Below are positions 36,222 to 48,818 of a DNA stretch of 64,000 nucleotides, piece by piece. The position numbers and the translations under genes were made by a program. The stretch is taken from assembly GCA_018389105.1 (NCBI GenBank), contig JACATO010001096.1, positions 702,915 through 766,914 on the forward strand. The letters are read 5' to 3'. This stretch comes from Nautilus pompilius. Taxonomy: Eukaryota > Mollusca > Cephalopoda > Nautilida > Nautilidae. The stretch's first letter is position 1; each line of letters starts with the position of its first letter. Below the pieces are notes generated by a model. That model was not told where the DNA came from. It searched no databases and was given only the letters and a program-made list of their open reading frames with translations.

Positions 36222-39200
36222 GATTGCGACTGTAAGTTGTAATCAAAGCGTTTAACATATAGATGCAACTCATTTAAAACACAAATCTCACACGCACCCA
36301 ATATATTTATAGTTTTTTTCTTTCCATGCGAACCTAGGGGTAGAGAACGGAAGAACGTCAAATGACACACTGGGCACGAAGTAAATTGCAGATTGCATAC
36401 AGAAGGTGCGATCTGCCAGCCCATTTAAAAATTCTCCCCCTAATGATCCGACGTAATCTGAGAGTCCGTCAAATGTCATTTCCTGGGCTTGGTGCCTGCT
36501 GAGACCTCCCTCTGGTGGCAGTTACCGCCTCGTACCGTGTAGATGCTCTTGTCACGAATCACTGCTGGGACGTCTTTATCGACGCGCTTTTAACTAAAGA
36601 GCTAATCTCCGTTAAGGTAGCGACATCCCACCAACTGACTGCAGTATAGTGGCCAAGGATATATATGCCTTCAATTCTACTTTTGCACTAAATGAATTCA
36701 GATTCATTTTATAAACATAATCCTCGTCTCAGGCTCGTAGATCAAGCACCCCCCCTTACACTGTTTGCTTCCTGCAAATGTTACGGCACTTTTAATGAAA
36801 GCCATTTGTATGATAAAAAAAGGCTTTTAACCCTTTTACGTACCAGATCATAATTATATCGCTGATGCATATATATATCAAATGTTTTTACTGCATTAAA
36901 ACAGGGAAAACATAGGTAATTCTTGAACTAATGTTAGTTTCTTCATGTTCGTATTTAACTGTAAATGGAAGATAGTCTTGTATAATAGAACACTTGGCCC
37001 GAGGTATCCTGCGTAGCTCATCCTTCCTAGATCGAGAGAAAAGCCCTCATCTCATTCATCGTGTCCAGTTTGCTCCGTGTACTTTTACTAGCCCAAGCAA
37101 AATATCCAGCCTTACATAAATATGTTGTTGCAAATAGCAGCCGAACTCTCCTCGCTTTTCATGAGAGCTCTCCATATCTTCATATTCGTTCGAAATATCG
37201 AACCAAAACACTAGGATGTTTCGTCCCCATCTCTCGTATTTCTGGAGAAGGCGTTCTAGTCCAGTGTTGATCAACTTTCACTGACGTTTTCATATCACTG
37301 AAGGACACATTGAATTAAGTTCTGTCAGGTGAGTGTTGATTACACCGGAAGTGTCTGCCGCTTTAAGTTGCGTGATTGAAGTCAGTGGGCCAGGTAAACA
37401 TTGTAGTCACACCTGCTCTCACGCCTACACTCTACCGCTCCCCTCAGAGTGAACCCTTCGGTTTCGTCATAGAGATTAATTACATTGGTTTCTGGCCCTT
37501 GTATGTTTGCATTCAGCCTGTTTCGTTCATCAAGCACATCCGGCAAGTACTCGGGGTTTGTGACCCTTTGAGGTTCCTCGAAGTAGAGTCCATGAGGGCA
37601 GAATTTTGCTGCGGCAGGAACTGGGTCCCGCTTCTGCCTGCAAACCAAACGTATTTTACAGAACCACACTTCCGGGCTGGAGCCGAGAACCTCGGTGTTT
37701 TGTCATGCAGGTAGGCGGTCTGGCCTTGGTGAAGCCGACGACCGCCGCAGTAGAGGTTACAGCATCACTCAGCTCTTCCGTTAACTTTTTGTGCCAGCGC
37801 CTCTCGGAGTCGCATCTATCTTCGGAGCCGCCTCTTTCGCTCCCTCTGCCAGTGAGGGCTCCCGCTCCAGCAATGCGGCCCTCTCAACAACGGCCTTTCG
37901 GTTTGAAGGTACTGACTCTGAGACATTCGATAAATCCCTGCTTCCGGTGCTCTTTCTGCCAATGCTAGACAACAAAAAAGGTGTCCAGCCATTTCCTTTC
38001 TCCCAAGCGTAGCAAACGAATACTAAAAGCTGCGCCTGATTTTCAACATCTCGTCAGTCCAAATTGCACAGACAAGGGCCAGCTTGAACCCTGTCAATCA
38101 GTTGCCTGTCCACGTTGGCGGTTATTTCCGAAACCCGTCGAGAAGAGTTGCTTGACGATCACCATTTCTGCCTACACGCTGCCAGACGCAAGTTTTGGGC
38201 GGCAGGGGTAATTAAAGACTCCCCAGATACGAGGTGGGGAGCTCGCAGGGCTCTTCCACTAACAGTCAGATCCCGTCTCAGAGAGTCCCTCTGACGATCC
38301 GAGTATCTGGCGGGTCCCTGGGCGAGATGCCTCATTGATGACGACGGCTCCACGCTCTCACTCGAGAAGATTTCCGAGTCCGTCCGTCCGTCCGTCCTCT
38401 CGGACCACGCTCCGAATATTGGAAGCTAAAAATTTGTCCATTTTGACATGGATTTAATAACGGGTCTTGCTTCCTCTCCATGGACAGGGCTTGTGGGCAC
38501 AGCGACCATAGCTGGAACCTTCTTTCCCCCCCCTCGATTCTTTAGCGCGATACAGTTGTTTTTAAAGAGCATCAGATTACCACCAATAGATCTGAATTTG
38601 CAATCTACCGGATGTGTTATTTTCAACGATTATCCCCTCTAACTCTGCGGGTACGCGTATTCCAGGCGAGGAACCTGTGGGCTTTATGAATTAGTTGCTA
38701 TAGTTCGTGATCGGCTGGGACAAGGTCCGTTCGACCCACCAGTTTTATTTAAAAAGAAGCGCAAGAGTGGATCAGTGACGGAATGACGAACGACGACACG
38801 CCGGATGCTGTCGTTGGTCGACAGATCAGATGGAAGAGCAGTGTCCGGTCTCCTCAGGGGCAAGATTTCCGCTCAGTAAAAACCGGAAAATGGCGACGTC
38901 ACCAGATGGTCGACCAGCTACAGGTTCTGACAAAAGAATACGAGTTACAAGAACCTGTCCGTTTCAGATATTATGGCGCAGCCGGACATCACTTCGCGTT
39001 GCTGTTTTAAATATGTATTCAGGAATCGGATAAAAATCCGTCTGCATTCCAACCGGGCCCATGGCTGTTGTTTGGCACTTCTCCGAAATGTTGGTATGGC
39101 AGGTCCGACTTTACCGAGACATCGCGACCGCAATTCGGTCCAGAGTTTGGTCCGTTCTGTTCTTCCTTTCTCTTGTGCGCGATTTTCCCCTCCTTCTATG

Positions 39201-40406
39201 CAGAAGGTTTAATGAGATATAAAGTTCTCTGTAAGTATTTCTATGATGCCTTCTTTTCTCAATATCTGCAGAACGGTCGCGATCTACTCGAATGTTTTCA
39301 ACTTTTGTGCCGCAAAGTTCCTCCGCTGTATTTCTCCTTCAAGCATTGAGATGCGGTCCCTGTTCATCTTAGAATTCCTTTCAACGAAACCTATAAAAGA
39401 GGGGGCGAGCCTATGAACGTGGAGAAAATTTAAAAGAAATACAGGATGAAAGAAACTTTTGTCGGCACAGAAATATAAAGATATAATAGTTCGTAGGAAT
39501 TAATACTTTCTTTTTCTCTGACACAGCTCGCCCTTTCCAGTTCCAGGCTCGATAAAGGCCGAAGAGGAGAAGACGATTTCAAACCAAGTGCAACAACAAA
39601 AAAAAGAAAATAGAACAAAGGTCCGAGTTAGAAAGTCCGTAACACTCGCCATCAATGGCACGAGGCCTGTAGGTATTGATTCAAAGGATGAAAAACTCTG
39701 GGGGCCATTAATTATTTTCCAAAAATTTTCTACTATTTATGGTTTATTACACGAAGTCTGACGCTGAAGTATGGTTTTCTTATTAAATTAGTTTCTATAC
39801 AGAGGTTAAAAAAGAAAGAGCCTTTGGAAAGATGAATGTTGTAATCTGTCCATGTAAATATTGATTTACGATTCTTAGTTTATAGACAGACATCGTTCGC
39901 CAGTTTACGAGCTTCGCCAACAGCTTTAGGTCTTCGGGAACTGCGAACAGGAGGGAAAGTGTATTCCATGCACGCAGAAGCCAACCTAGACATTCCTCTT
40001 CCGTGTGACACGACGCGTTCCGAAGATTAAGCAAAAAAGGTATTAAAATTCATGCGCATAATTAAAAAAGACGGAACATTCGGGGTCTGTGCGACCAGAC
40101 AGAGCCGTCATCAGCCAAGCGTGTTCGTGGGTGATTCCCGCGTTGATTTCAGGAAATTGATTATCCACTCTCCAGGTAAGATTCCTGAAGACATAGGTCT
40201 GCTCGTAACTCCACCCCCCCCCCACCAGCAAAGGGTCTTCCATAACTGACGGAGTGCCTACGGAAGCTAATTCTGTAAATGTCCGGCGGTGTCAGATGCG
40301 AGGCGGACTTGGGTAGTTTACTTCAGAAACCCGTTCAGTTTTCTCTGAATGTCTCCCCTTTTTTTACCTCCTCCAACAATTTTCTCTCTGTTGCTTCTTT
40401 TCGTTC
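36218..40406. other. Gene-free intergenic region
   Basis: No gene recognised in 4.2 kb. CpG is normal and GC content is higher from about 37.3 to 39.3 kb. Numerous overlapping frames of 60-120 codons occur there on both strands (for example 37,376-37,714 plus and 37,382-37,669 minus), as expected when stop codons are rarer; none shows a domain. A GTCC tetramer run lies at about 38,379-38,396, and a run of about ten C at 40,214-40,223. Confidence 0.42.
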
Positions 40407-40409
40407 ATC

Positions 40410-40444
<35 letters not shown>

Positions 40445-40473
40445 TCTCTCTCTGTACTGACGTCATCTCTCCC

Positions 40474-40504
<31 letters not shown>

Positions 40505-40543
40505 CCCTCTCTCTCTCTGTACTGACGTCATCTCTCCCCCATA

Positions 40544-40578
<35 letters not shown>

Positions 40579-40736
40579 ATCATCATCATCATCATCATCT
40601 CTCTCTCTCTCTCTCTCTACTGACTTCATCTCTCCCCCATCTCTCTCTATCTCTCTCTCTCTCATGATCTCTCTCTCTCATCATCATCATCATCATCTCT
40701 CTCTCTCTCTCTGTACTGACGTCATCTCTCCCCCAT

Positions 40737-40773
<37 letters not shown>

Positions 40774-40803
40774 CTCTCATCATCTCTCTCTCCCCTCTCT
40801 CTC

Positions 40804-40838
<35 letters not shown>
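40407..40838. repeat. CT-rich array with TGACGTCA and CATCAT blocks
   Basis: (CT)n is interspersed with CTGTACTGACGTCATCTCTC and CCCCAT words, and with (CAT)n blocks near 40,577-40,599 and 40,678-40,697. Perfect TGACGTCA starts at 40458, 40523 and 40717; a fourth position at 40,621 is mutated to TGACTTCA. It has the same orientation as the 23.1-kb array but lacks the CCATCTCCATGTC part of that unit. Confidence 0.92.
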
Positions 40839-42811
40839 ATCTCGCATGAAGAGAAAAACGTAGATAAGACGGCGGACAGACAGACTTATTTTTTCAGTGT
40901 GTCCCCGTACTACAGGTTAACGGGGATTATACGCAAAGTGAAAGCGAATACTCCAGTACCGCGTGAGTTTTCATCGAGATTAACACGTGAAGAAGGGGAA
41001 AGTTGTAGCCGTTAGTTAATAAACGCGTGGACCAAAGTCACCTGACTGCGATTTCCGGTTCCTCTCCTTTCAAAGAACGATAACTCTGGCAATAAAGTTT
41101 CACAAGTTGGCCTCTCACCATGGTCGGATTTAGGGGAGTGTGGGAAAATAACTGGACATGATCAGTATTAAGTTGAGACGAAATAAAAATTGACTGACGA
41201 TCTGAAAAGATCGCTCATTGATTAAATGTAGACGATCTGGGACACTGTCAATAAGAAAAGAAACTGCAGCTTATACAGTCGTCGGTTATGGGATTGCGAT
41301 AATCTATCGGTTTTCGAGAATACCCGGCACTCGCGAGCAGTTTATCGCCAGTCTCGGATAATCCGATCCTGGGGTCCGTCTGTACAAACTTCCCGTCATG
41401 TGGAGGAGAAAACTGCTGTCGGCGGGCCGATAATCGATAATCGAGCCGTTATTTGGCAGAAATATTTGTTTTTACACCAAGGATTTGTCTATAGGCCGGA
41501 ATAACATCCATTCTGTCTGTCTACCGTACATTTCTCTCCTCCGTCTCGCCTCCTGGCGGCTCTGACGGTGGTCGGTACCCGGCGACCTCTCTACCGCCAG
41601 CCACCCCTCGTCTCTAGAACTTAGGAATGGGTGGGGACCGAGAAGATATCGAGCTCACTGCTACAGATTTATAATTGTAGTATTCTGGAATTTATCTAAG
41701 GGAGGAAATCAGAATTCAGTTTTACTACAGTCGTCTCCATAACAACGAGTCGGTCTTTTGTGCTCGGTAACATATTTCGTATTGTTAACCAGGTCTATTT
41801 TTATTTTCGAAGCGTTTTGCGGAGCCAACCGGCCGGAAGTCGAAACGGGGCCCCCAGTCTAGCACTCTGCCTGCCATTGGACTGCAGGTGCGCTCACTTG
41901 TTTAGCTAATCATGTACCTGTTGCTCTTGTGGACGGGCAGCTGAAATAAACAGAGGTACTGACTGGGGGCATCTGTCGACCTCTGACCATTGTTCCGAGC
42001 AACGACCTTGCGGAACCGGGAGCCCCGGTGTCGTCATGGGAACTGTAAACCAACAGCCAATTGTCGTTCATATCTTTTGGTTGTGCGCGCCCTATAATTG
42101 AAGGCCCCGCTGTTAACTCGGTCGAAGGGGCCGTCACAAAAGAGCAAGGAACACAGGTGAACTTTTTTGTGGTGCCATCTCTCTCAGTTTCCATATCAAC
42201 GTCAGTAAAACAGGTGCGAAAAGTTCCAGAAGGTTTCTGGCTGCGCGATAAATTAGTATATTTTAGAATCTTTTAGCTAATCAATGTTACAACGTGGTAG
42301 CTATTCTACCGTTTCCTCCCACATCTAATAATCAAAATATCTACTAGGCTTTTTGGGGGGGTACAAGTAGTGAACGTTCTGAGGGTATCTCTTGACTGGG
42401 TCGCACCTTCACATCCACCAAAGCTAATGATGCCCCGACTTTCTACCTCTTTCAGGCTCTTGGATATAGACAAGGTCAAGGTCGAATGATTCTATACGAG
42501 CCATTGTGATTTTCGTGAGTAATGGCTATTAGCATACGTAAACTATCTCTGTCATTTCAACTCGATTCGTTTCGACAAATATTTGATAATGTTATTACAT
42601 TTTAGAGCCTGCATTAGGTTGTACTGGATCAGACGTGACAGATTCGTATAAAACCGACACACTTTATTGAAATATCGATTTAACTACTAGTCTTTATTTC
42701 GATTTAGCGAATCGCGTTGGCGCTAAAGTCCCGTTTCTTGACGAGACTCGAACGTCAATGTAAATTAACCAGTGGATTAGAATAGAAAGACACTGCACCA
42801 AGTTTGAAGCG
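40839..42811. other. Gene-free, locally CpG-rich intergenic region
   Basis: No gene recognised. A CpG-dense part lies at about 41,280-41,610 and again at 41,810-42,130. Direct GATAATCGATAATCGA-type words occur at about 41,430-41,447. A 94-codon minus frame at 41,910-42,194 has no motif. Confidence 0.42.
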
Positions 42812-42816
42812 CCATC

Positions 42817-42892
<76 letters not shown>

Positions 42893-42910
42893 CCATCATC
42901 CATCATCATC

Positions 42911-42962
<52 letters not shown>

Positions 42963-43027
42963 CCATCATCCATCATCATCATCATCACCATCATCACCAT
43001 CATCATCATCATCGTCATCATCATCGT
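42812..43027. repeat. (CAT)n array with 70-bp higher-order period
   Basis: CAT triplets are interrupted by CAC and by CATCCATC frame breaks. The CACCATCATCCATCATCATC segment recurs 70 bp apart (42,891 and 42,961), so an internal duplication has been superimposed on the trinucleotide repeat. Frames reading poly-His, poly-Ser/Ile, poly-Asp or poly-Met arise solely from the repeat. Confidence 0.94.
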
Positions 43028-44962
43028 CTCAAAATTGTCTCTAGAAACCCTCTGTTCTGTTCCTTCAGCTTCAGCTCTCTATATAAGGCTGAAATATTTA
43101 AATAACATTTTTGTCTACCAAAACTAAGTGGATATTGACAGGTGGGATAGAGCGTAAATAAAGTTGGATTGCAAAGCTTCTATCTAGGATAAGATAACAT
43201 TTTTAAAAGTACATAAATTTACCTATTTCAAAATCCTATATCATAGCATCTTCTACGCTGCAGCCATTTATATTTAGCCGAGCTCATTTTTTTAAAAAAA
43301 GAAGCAAACTCGCAGCTCCTTAAAGATGCTATTTGCTGGTGAGATTTACTGCCCTGAGCTAAAACTCGTTTTTTTTTATTATAAAAGAACAATAACACAA
43401 AATTACCATTCCGAGCCTGCTTTAAAGGTGCATTAGTACAAAACACACGTAAGATCTTCTGGCTAAAGGGCTCTTTTATGTATATATTTCTGACATGATC
43501 TCATAGAAAATTCTACGTTCCAGCTAAGACCTGATGCTGAAAGTCTCACGAGGTATTTTTTCTTAAGATTCTTTTGATGGCGAATTTTCAGCGACCATTC
43601 AAGATGCGAATGGAGTACAGCTCACCACCTCTCCCCACGAGAACGTTATTTGCTTCTATGGCGTGACAGCTTAGTATTTGTTCCTTCTTTGCTTCCAAAG
43701 CCAGCAATTAAAAAAATATATATATAAACGCTAATTTAAAAAGCAGCAACAAAATCAGCAGCAGGGATGGAAGAAAGGGGATTTTATGGACGCAGCGCAG
43801 ACTTATTAGTCGAACATTTTGGAGTTAATTTGACACGAAATACTCTAGTTCTGACTGAGCGAACGCACGGCATCTCTGGAACATTCCTTGCTGCCATTTA
43901 TTGTTAAATATCGGTGTTGGCCTGTCAAGTTTAGTCGGTACGCCCTCGAGGAAACAGAATTACTGAGCCTTCGTGTGTGACAGGCTGTCAGATCAACACC
44001 AATGGAACAATACCAACTAATTTAGTATGCAAAATGTATCACTTCACGTTTGGTATTGACACTAGCTTTGATTTTTACCTGCATTGTCATGGAAATGAAA
44101 TAAGATTTAAAACTTAAGAATAGAAATAAAGCATCGGGTGTTTTTTCAGTAGAATTGACAGCTTACGTGTAGAGATTCTGAGCTCAGACTTCCAAGTTGT
44201 CTTGCTACATCAAAGAAACTTCAAAGGGTGTGTTGTTGTTGTTTTTTGTGAGTATAAATGAAATACTTTTAAGGAAAACAATGTAGTTGTGAAGTATTTA
44301 AAGGGAAGCTGACATATCCTTGTGTATAGGAAACAATTAGATTGTCTGTAATAGATGAAACATTGAGATGAAGGAATAAGACAGTTAATGCGATATATTT
44401 CTGCCCCTTTGTAACTCAAATTATCCACTGTGTTGTGTACCAACCCCGTGGTTTCTTTTCGTCTCCTCTCCATCACCGCGATGGCGATGACACGTTCTTC
44501 CAACACCAGTGAAAGTTCTGAAGCGACACTGGTGCCAACTTATGGAGAAAGGCTGCTACAGTGATGGGTTATATCCCTTGCTATTGTTTTATACCTACCA
44601 CTGCGATTCTAGGGACGCGAATGCTCCAATTGTGCAAACGTCGAACCTCATCACAGCGCTCAACAAATTAAGTTAATTCTGACGAATTATTCAAACTTCC
44701 ATATTGTAGCTACGCCGGCAAATGTAAAAGCTTTTCTCTTTCTGTTTTTTGGTAGACCGACGGATACTGATTGAGGGAACTGCGATTTTTGCCGCTCTCC
44801 CCGAGACAGCAGAAATAACAAACGTATGCTCTCGTCAGTGCCAGAGATTCTGGTAGATGCAGTCTGCCAGAAAACTCGAGAAATCTCTGTGTTTGAAACA
44901 AATAATTGTATTAGGAAATACAAAAGGATTTGTTAGCGTGTAACAAAAATTACTGGTTTAGA
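43028..44962. other. AT-rich gene-free intergenic region
   Basis: No gene recognised. A 98-codon minus frame at 44,210-44,506 has no domain. Confidence 0.42.
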
Positions 44963-45711
44963 GAAATATCGGCCAGTTAACTCGTCGGTCTACTAAATTA
45001 GTTAAATATCGATCAGTTAACTCGTCGGCCTACTAAATTAGTTAAATATCGATCAGTTAACTCGTCGGTCTACTAAATTAGTTAAATATCGACCAGTTGG
45101 TCTACTAAATTAGTTAAATATCGATCAGTTGGTCTACTAAATTAGTTAAATATCGATCAGTTGGTCTACTAAATTAGTTAAATATCGATCAGTTAACTCG
45201 TCGGTCTACTAAATTAGTTAAATATCGATCAGTTAAAATTAGTTAAATATCGATCAGTTAACTCGTCGGTCTACTAAATTAGTTAAATATCGACCAGTTG
45301 GTCTACTAAATAAAATTAGTTAAATATCGATCAGTTAACTCGTCGGTCTACTAAATTAGTTAAATATCGATCAGTTAACTCGTCAGTCTACTAAATTAGT
45401 TAAATATCGACCAGTTGGTCTACTAAATTAGTTAAATATCGATCAGTTAAAATTAGTTAAATATCGATCAGTTAACTCGTCGGTCTACTAAATTAGTTAA
45501 ATATCGATCAGTTAAAATTAGTTAAATATCGATCAGTTAACTCGTCGGCCTACTAAATTAGTTAAATATCGACCAGTTGGTCTACTAAATTAGTTAAATA
45601 TCGATCAGTTAACTCGTCGGCCTACTAAATTAGTTAAATATCAATCAGTTAACTCGTCAGTCTACTAAATTAGTTAAATATCGATCAGTTAACTCGTCGG
45701 TCTGCTAAACT
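44963..45711. repeat. Satellite array of 40/32/24-bp nested modules
   Basis: About 750 bp of tandem units. The full unit is 40 bp: AAATTAGTTAAATATCGATC followed by AGTTAACTCGTCGGTCTACT. Shorter 32-bp units lack AACTCGTC (core CGACCAGTTGGTCTACT), and 24-bp units stop at CAGTT before the next AAATTAGTT. Most units contain the palindrome ATCGAT; variants carry ATCGAC or ATCAAT. Units of different lengths are interspersed, for example repeated 40-32 and 24-40 successions, showing that unequal exchange or slippage acted at two levels. The array ends in a T/A-rich tract at about 45,713-45,728. No coding frame. Confidence 0.96.
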
Positions 45712-48700
45712 ATTTTTTTTTTTTAAAAAGAAAACTTGTTTCAGGCTACAAGAATGACAATTAGTAACTCGACCTTTCGATTAATCATGCGGTGCAAACG
45801 TTCAGAATAACTAGGTAGAGTAGAAGACACCTGAAGCATCACGTGCTTAGAAAAATAGACTTGATAGTCAGTGAATTATTGATTTCCAGCCAGCAAAAGT
45901 GTGTTTATTTGATCAGCTTCTCTCAGCGCCATCTCGTATAACTGCAGATCGCCGGCCATGTTGAATCCACTAACGACAACCAGAAAGAAGTTACGATGGA
46001 GCGGGTTAATAACAAAGGGGCGAGAGCTACTTTCATTTTTATGTTTCCGTGAGCAGGGTAGTGTAGCTTCGGTTAACTTAACGGTTATTTGCATAGCATC
46101 GGCGCTCCAGAAGCCAGAGAAATAGTTTTATACGAACAACGAAATAGAATTACCGCCAAAATGTAAGGGTTGACTATCTATCAGATCGCCTCGGTTGTTA
46201 CGGACTCTTTCTCATGCGTGGGTGGAGCGGATTGTTAGGAGGAGGGGTTCGAATAGCTTCCTAAACAGGAACCACAAAGACCCAGGCCACGATAAATAAG
46301 TAAGTAAGCGGCCATGATGGATAACCAACTTTGGAGAGTCTTGGTTCAGAGATCTAATGTACACAAAGCGGCTGCTATGTACGACACGGACCAGTATGGA
46401 TTATCAGTCAGACCTTCGTCTGGTTGAAGGGAGATGTTAGCAATAAACTGAAAACAGGGGATCTAGGACCGGGGCACATTGTTTGGAAACAGAACCTTGT
46501 GGTCGAAGATGGTGGCGCAATGGTAGACAGTAATAGGTTTTTTGGAGGGTTGATTTTTTCTTGGTTTTCACCGGAGGGAAAAGAATGCGATTTGTTGGTC
46601 CGGGGAGCGGAGAGCTCGAGAACAGGGGGACGGACCGTGAGGAGCAGGGGAGGGGGTTGTTCGATGACGGGAAGGGTTAAAAATAAATGTTCACGCTCGA
46701 GAACCGAACGAGGAAAGCCTGTCCGCGATCGAAGCTAAATTCGCTCGCTTTACAAAATCCAGAGAGTAAATATGTTGCGTTTAATTTTACGATGGGGGAG
46801 TTTCCGTGAATTTAACTGTTGTTGTTGTTGTTGTTGTCGTCGTTTGTTTTTTTTTAAATTTATTAATGTAAAATTTCTTCTAGCGAAATGTTATCAGCCA
46901 GTGTTCATCGGGGCGTCGCGAAGTGGGCAGCTGAGCGTCTTCTACACAAAACATCACCAGTAGGCCGTTAAACGATCTGCAAATCGCCCATGGAAACTAA
47001 CATCTGCGATACAAACGAGCAAGGAAATTCCCCTCTCCACGTCGGCATAGCAACTGCCTCCGTCTTCTGCTTCGTCCATCTTCGCTTTAATTGTTTATTC
47101 CGCCAACTGTTGCGTGAAGTGGCTGATTCGATGCGTGGAATGTCCTCGCCAGAGAAGTCAGGGAGTGGAAACAGTTCTGGGGTGGCGCTCAGACGGAACC
47201 CGAGGAGATTGGTCCGTTTGTCGAGTCGGCCGCCGCTGCCTGTAGCTGGAGATGGCGGCGCACGAGGGCCGCTTCTGCCCCGCGCGTTGATGAGTGGAAC
47301 GTAGGTAAATCTCTAATAATTGTTTTCCCCCTCTCTCTCTTCCTTTTGGCACACAACAGTTCTAAATGGTTAAATTCTTGTTTCCATAGAATTCCTCTCA
47401 AAGAAGACCCGTGTCTTCCTTTTAAGAAAATATTTCGAGTCACGCTAAGGGAGGCGATCAGCGTTCGCTGTCTCATTAGAGACGCCTCCCTAGTCCGACC
47501 TCCTGCTAATAGAAGCCATCACGTCTTTCGATGGGGTCTTCTTTTCAAAACTAAGGTAATGCATAACGACCGGTGTAAAGAAAGCTCCCGTTTGCCACAA
47601 GCAGGTTGCATGCCACACCTTTCGATTGCCCTTATCTGGGACTTGGCTAAATCACTGACCGGAACTCAGCCGTCCGAGACACGTCGCCATTGAGTAAGCT
47701 GTCTGGTAACTCTGGAGAAAAGATACCCAGGCCATTTTTGTATACATTATAACGAGGATATTTTACTAAGACATGGTGTATGATACATCATGGACAGTAT
47801 GGGGTATCTGAGAGTTTTGTGTGTGTGTGTGTGCATCATGGTTAGGGGAAGCATCATCCAACCTCATTAGTTTAATCAGCTCCTGAACGCATCTTGGCAA
47901 ACTGTCAGGCATCCACATCTGTTCAGAGAAACGGTTGCCCGCACGGTCTTATAAATTTCCGAGTAGACCACCCTCCCTTCTCTGATCTTTGATCACAGTT
48001 CTGCTTTTTACCTTTGTGGATGCCTGTGGAAGTTTTTGATTCATCACAAGCCTATTAGTTTGCTACTTCGTCTCCAAATAGCTCTTCGCGTCCAGAGCTA
48101 TATGGTACTCTGTTTTGCTTGTCAAGCAGATATCTAAACACTTTTGTTGTTAGAGAAACCAAACACGAGTCAGTGAAAACAGCCACTTGATTTGTCGTTT
48201 TGTATGCAATGTGTTAGTGGAGGAGTTGGGGAGCTCACATGAAGTTTAGGTGGGAGGATGCAGTCGGTGTGGAATTTATATGGGGAGTTTGAAGTAGACT
48301 CCGCTTCAGCCGTTTTTATTGACTTTGCCTGCAGAACCGTCCGAGTATATCGGGGTTATACCTTTTCTTTTGGTTGATTTTTATTGATTCCTCTAAGGAT
48401 ATTTTAGGCAATTAGGTTCTTTAGCCCTTTTGAGAGCTCGGCGTAGATTTCCTGATTTAATGGGCTCTTTGGTGGATCTCACAGGAGTTCTTCACGAGGA
48501 CTGATGCCGCTGATGTTCATTTCTCTTTTCAAGTCCTCGTCGTGGGTCCTGAAGTTGTTTCTTTTCATTCTGAAGTCAGCTGTTACCCGCTTGCAGCAGT
48601 CGGTCGCACAGTCCGGCGGATGACAATGGGAAAACTCTGTCGTCTGTGCGAGTTCGGGAATCAGGCCGCTCCCGTGATAAGTGGGGCTGCTGCCTGGCCT

Positions 48701-48732
48701 TGTACCTTTGCCGGCTTTTCTTTCGAAGTCTT
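45712..48732. other. Gene-free intergenic region
   Basis: No gene recognised. It contains (GTT)n at about 46,818-46,841 and (TG)n at about 47,818-47,833. CTCF-like core words occur at 45,925-45,934 (minus) and 47,250-47,259 (plus). Frames of about 100 codons (46,424-46,738, 46,990-47,304 and 47,346-47,693, all plus) show no motif. GC content rises around 46.4-47.7 kb. Confidence 0.42.
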
Positions 48733-48818
48733 CGGAGGGGGGGGTCGAACCATCCCAGGCTTCCACTACACATGTCGAAGACGAGACGGCGCTACCCACT
48801 AGGGAGCGGCTCTATCCG
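48733..48818 (-). repeat. Probable tRNA-derived SINE head
   Basis: Reading the minus strand, GCTCCCTAGTGGGTAGCGCC (complement of about 48,787-48,806) resembles a tRNA 5' half with an A box. About 50 bases on, GATGGTTCGACCCCC (complement of about 48,739-48,753) is a good B box. The order and spacing match a tRNA-like RNA polymerase III promoter, although a clean cloverleaf with an anticodon loop is not evident. The sequence continues leftward into CGAAGACTTCGAAAGAAAAG, which could be the SINE body. A 106-codon minus frame across it is incidental. Confidence 0.45.

Noticed and set aside
42694-43127. Poly-Asp/Met and poly-His/Ser/Ile frames
   Set aside because: Products of the CAT repeat in different phases.
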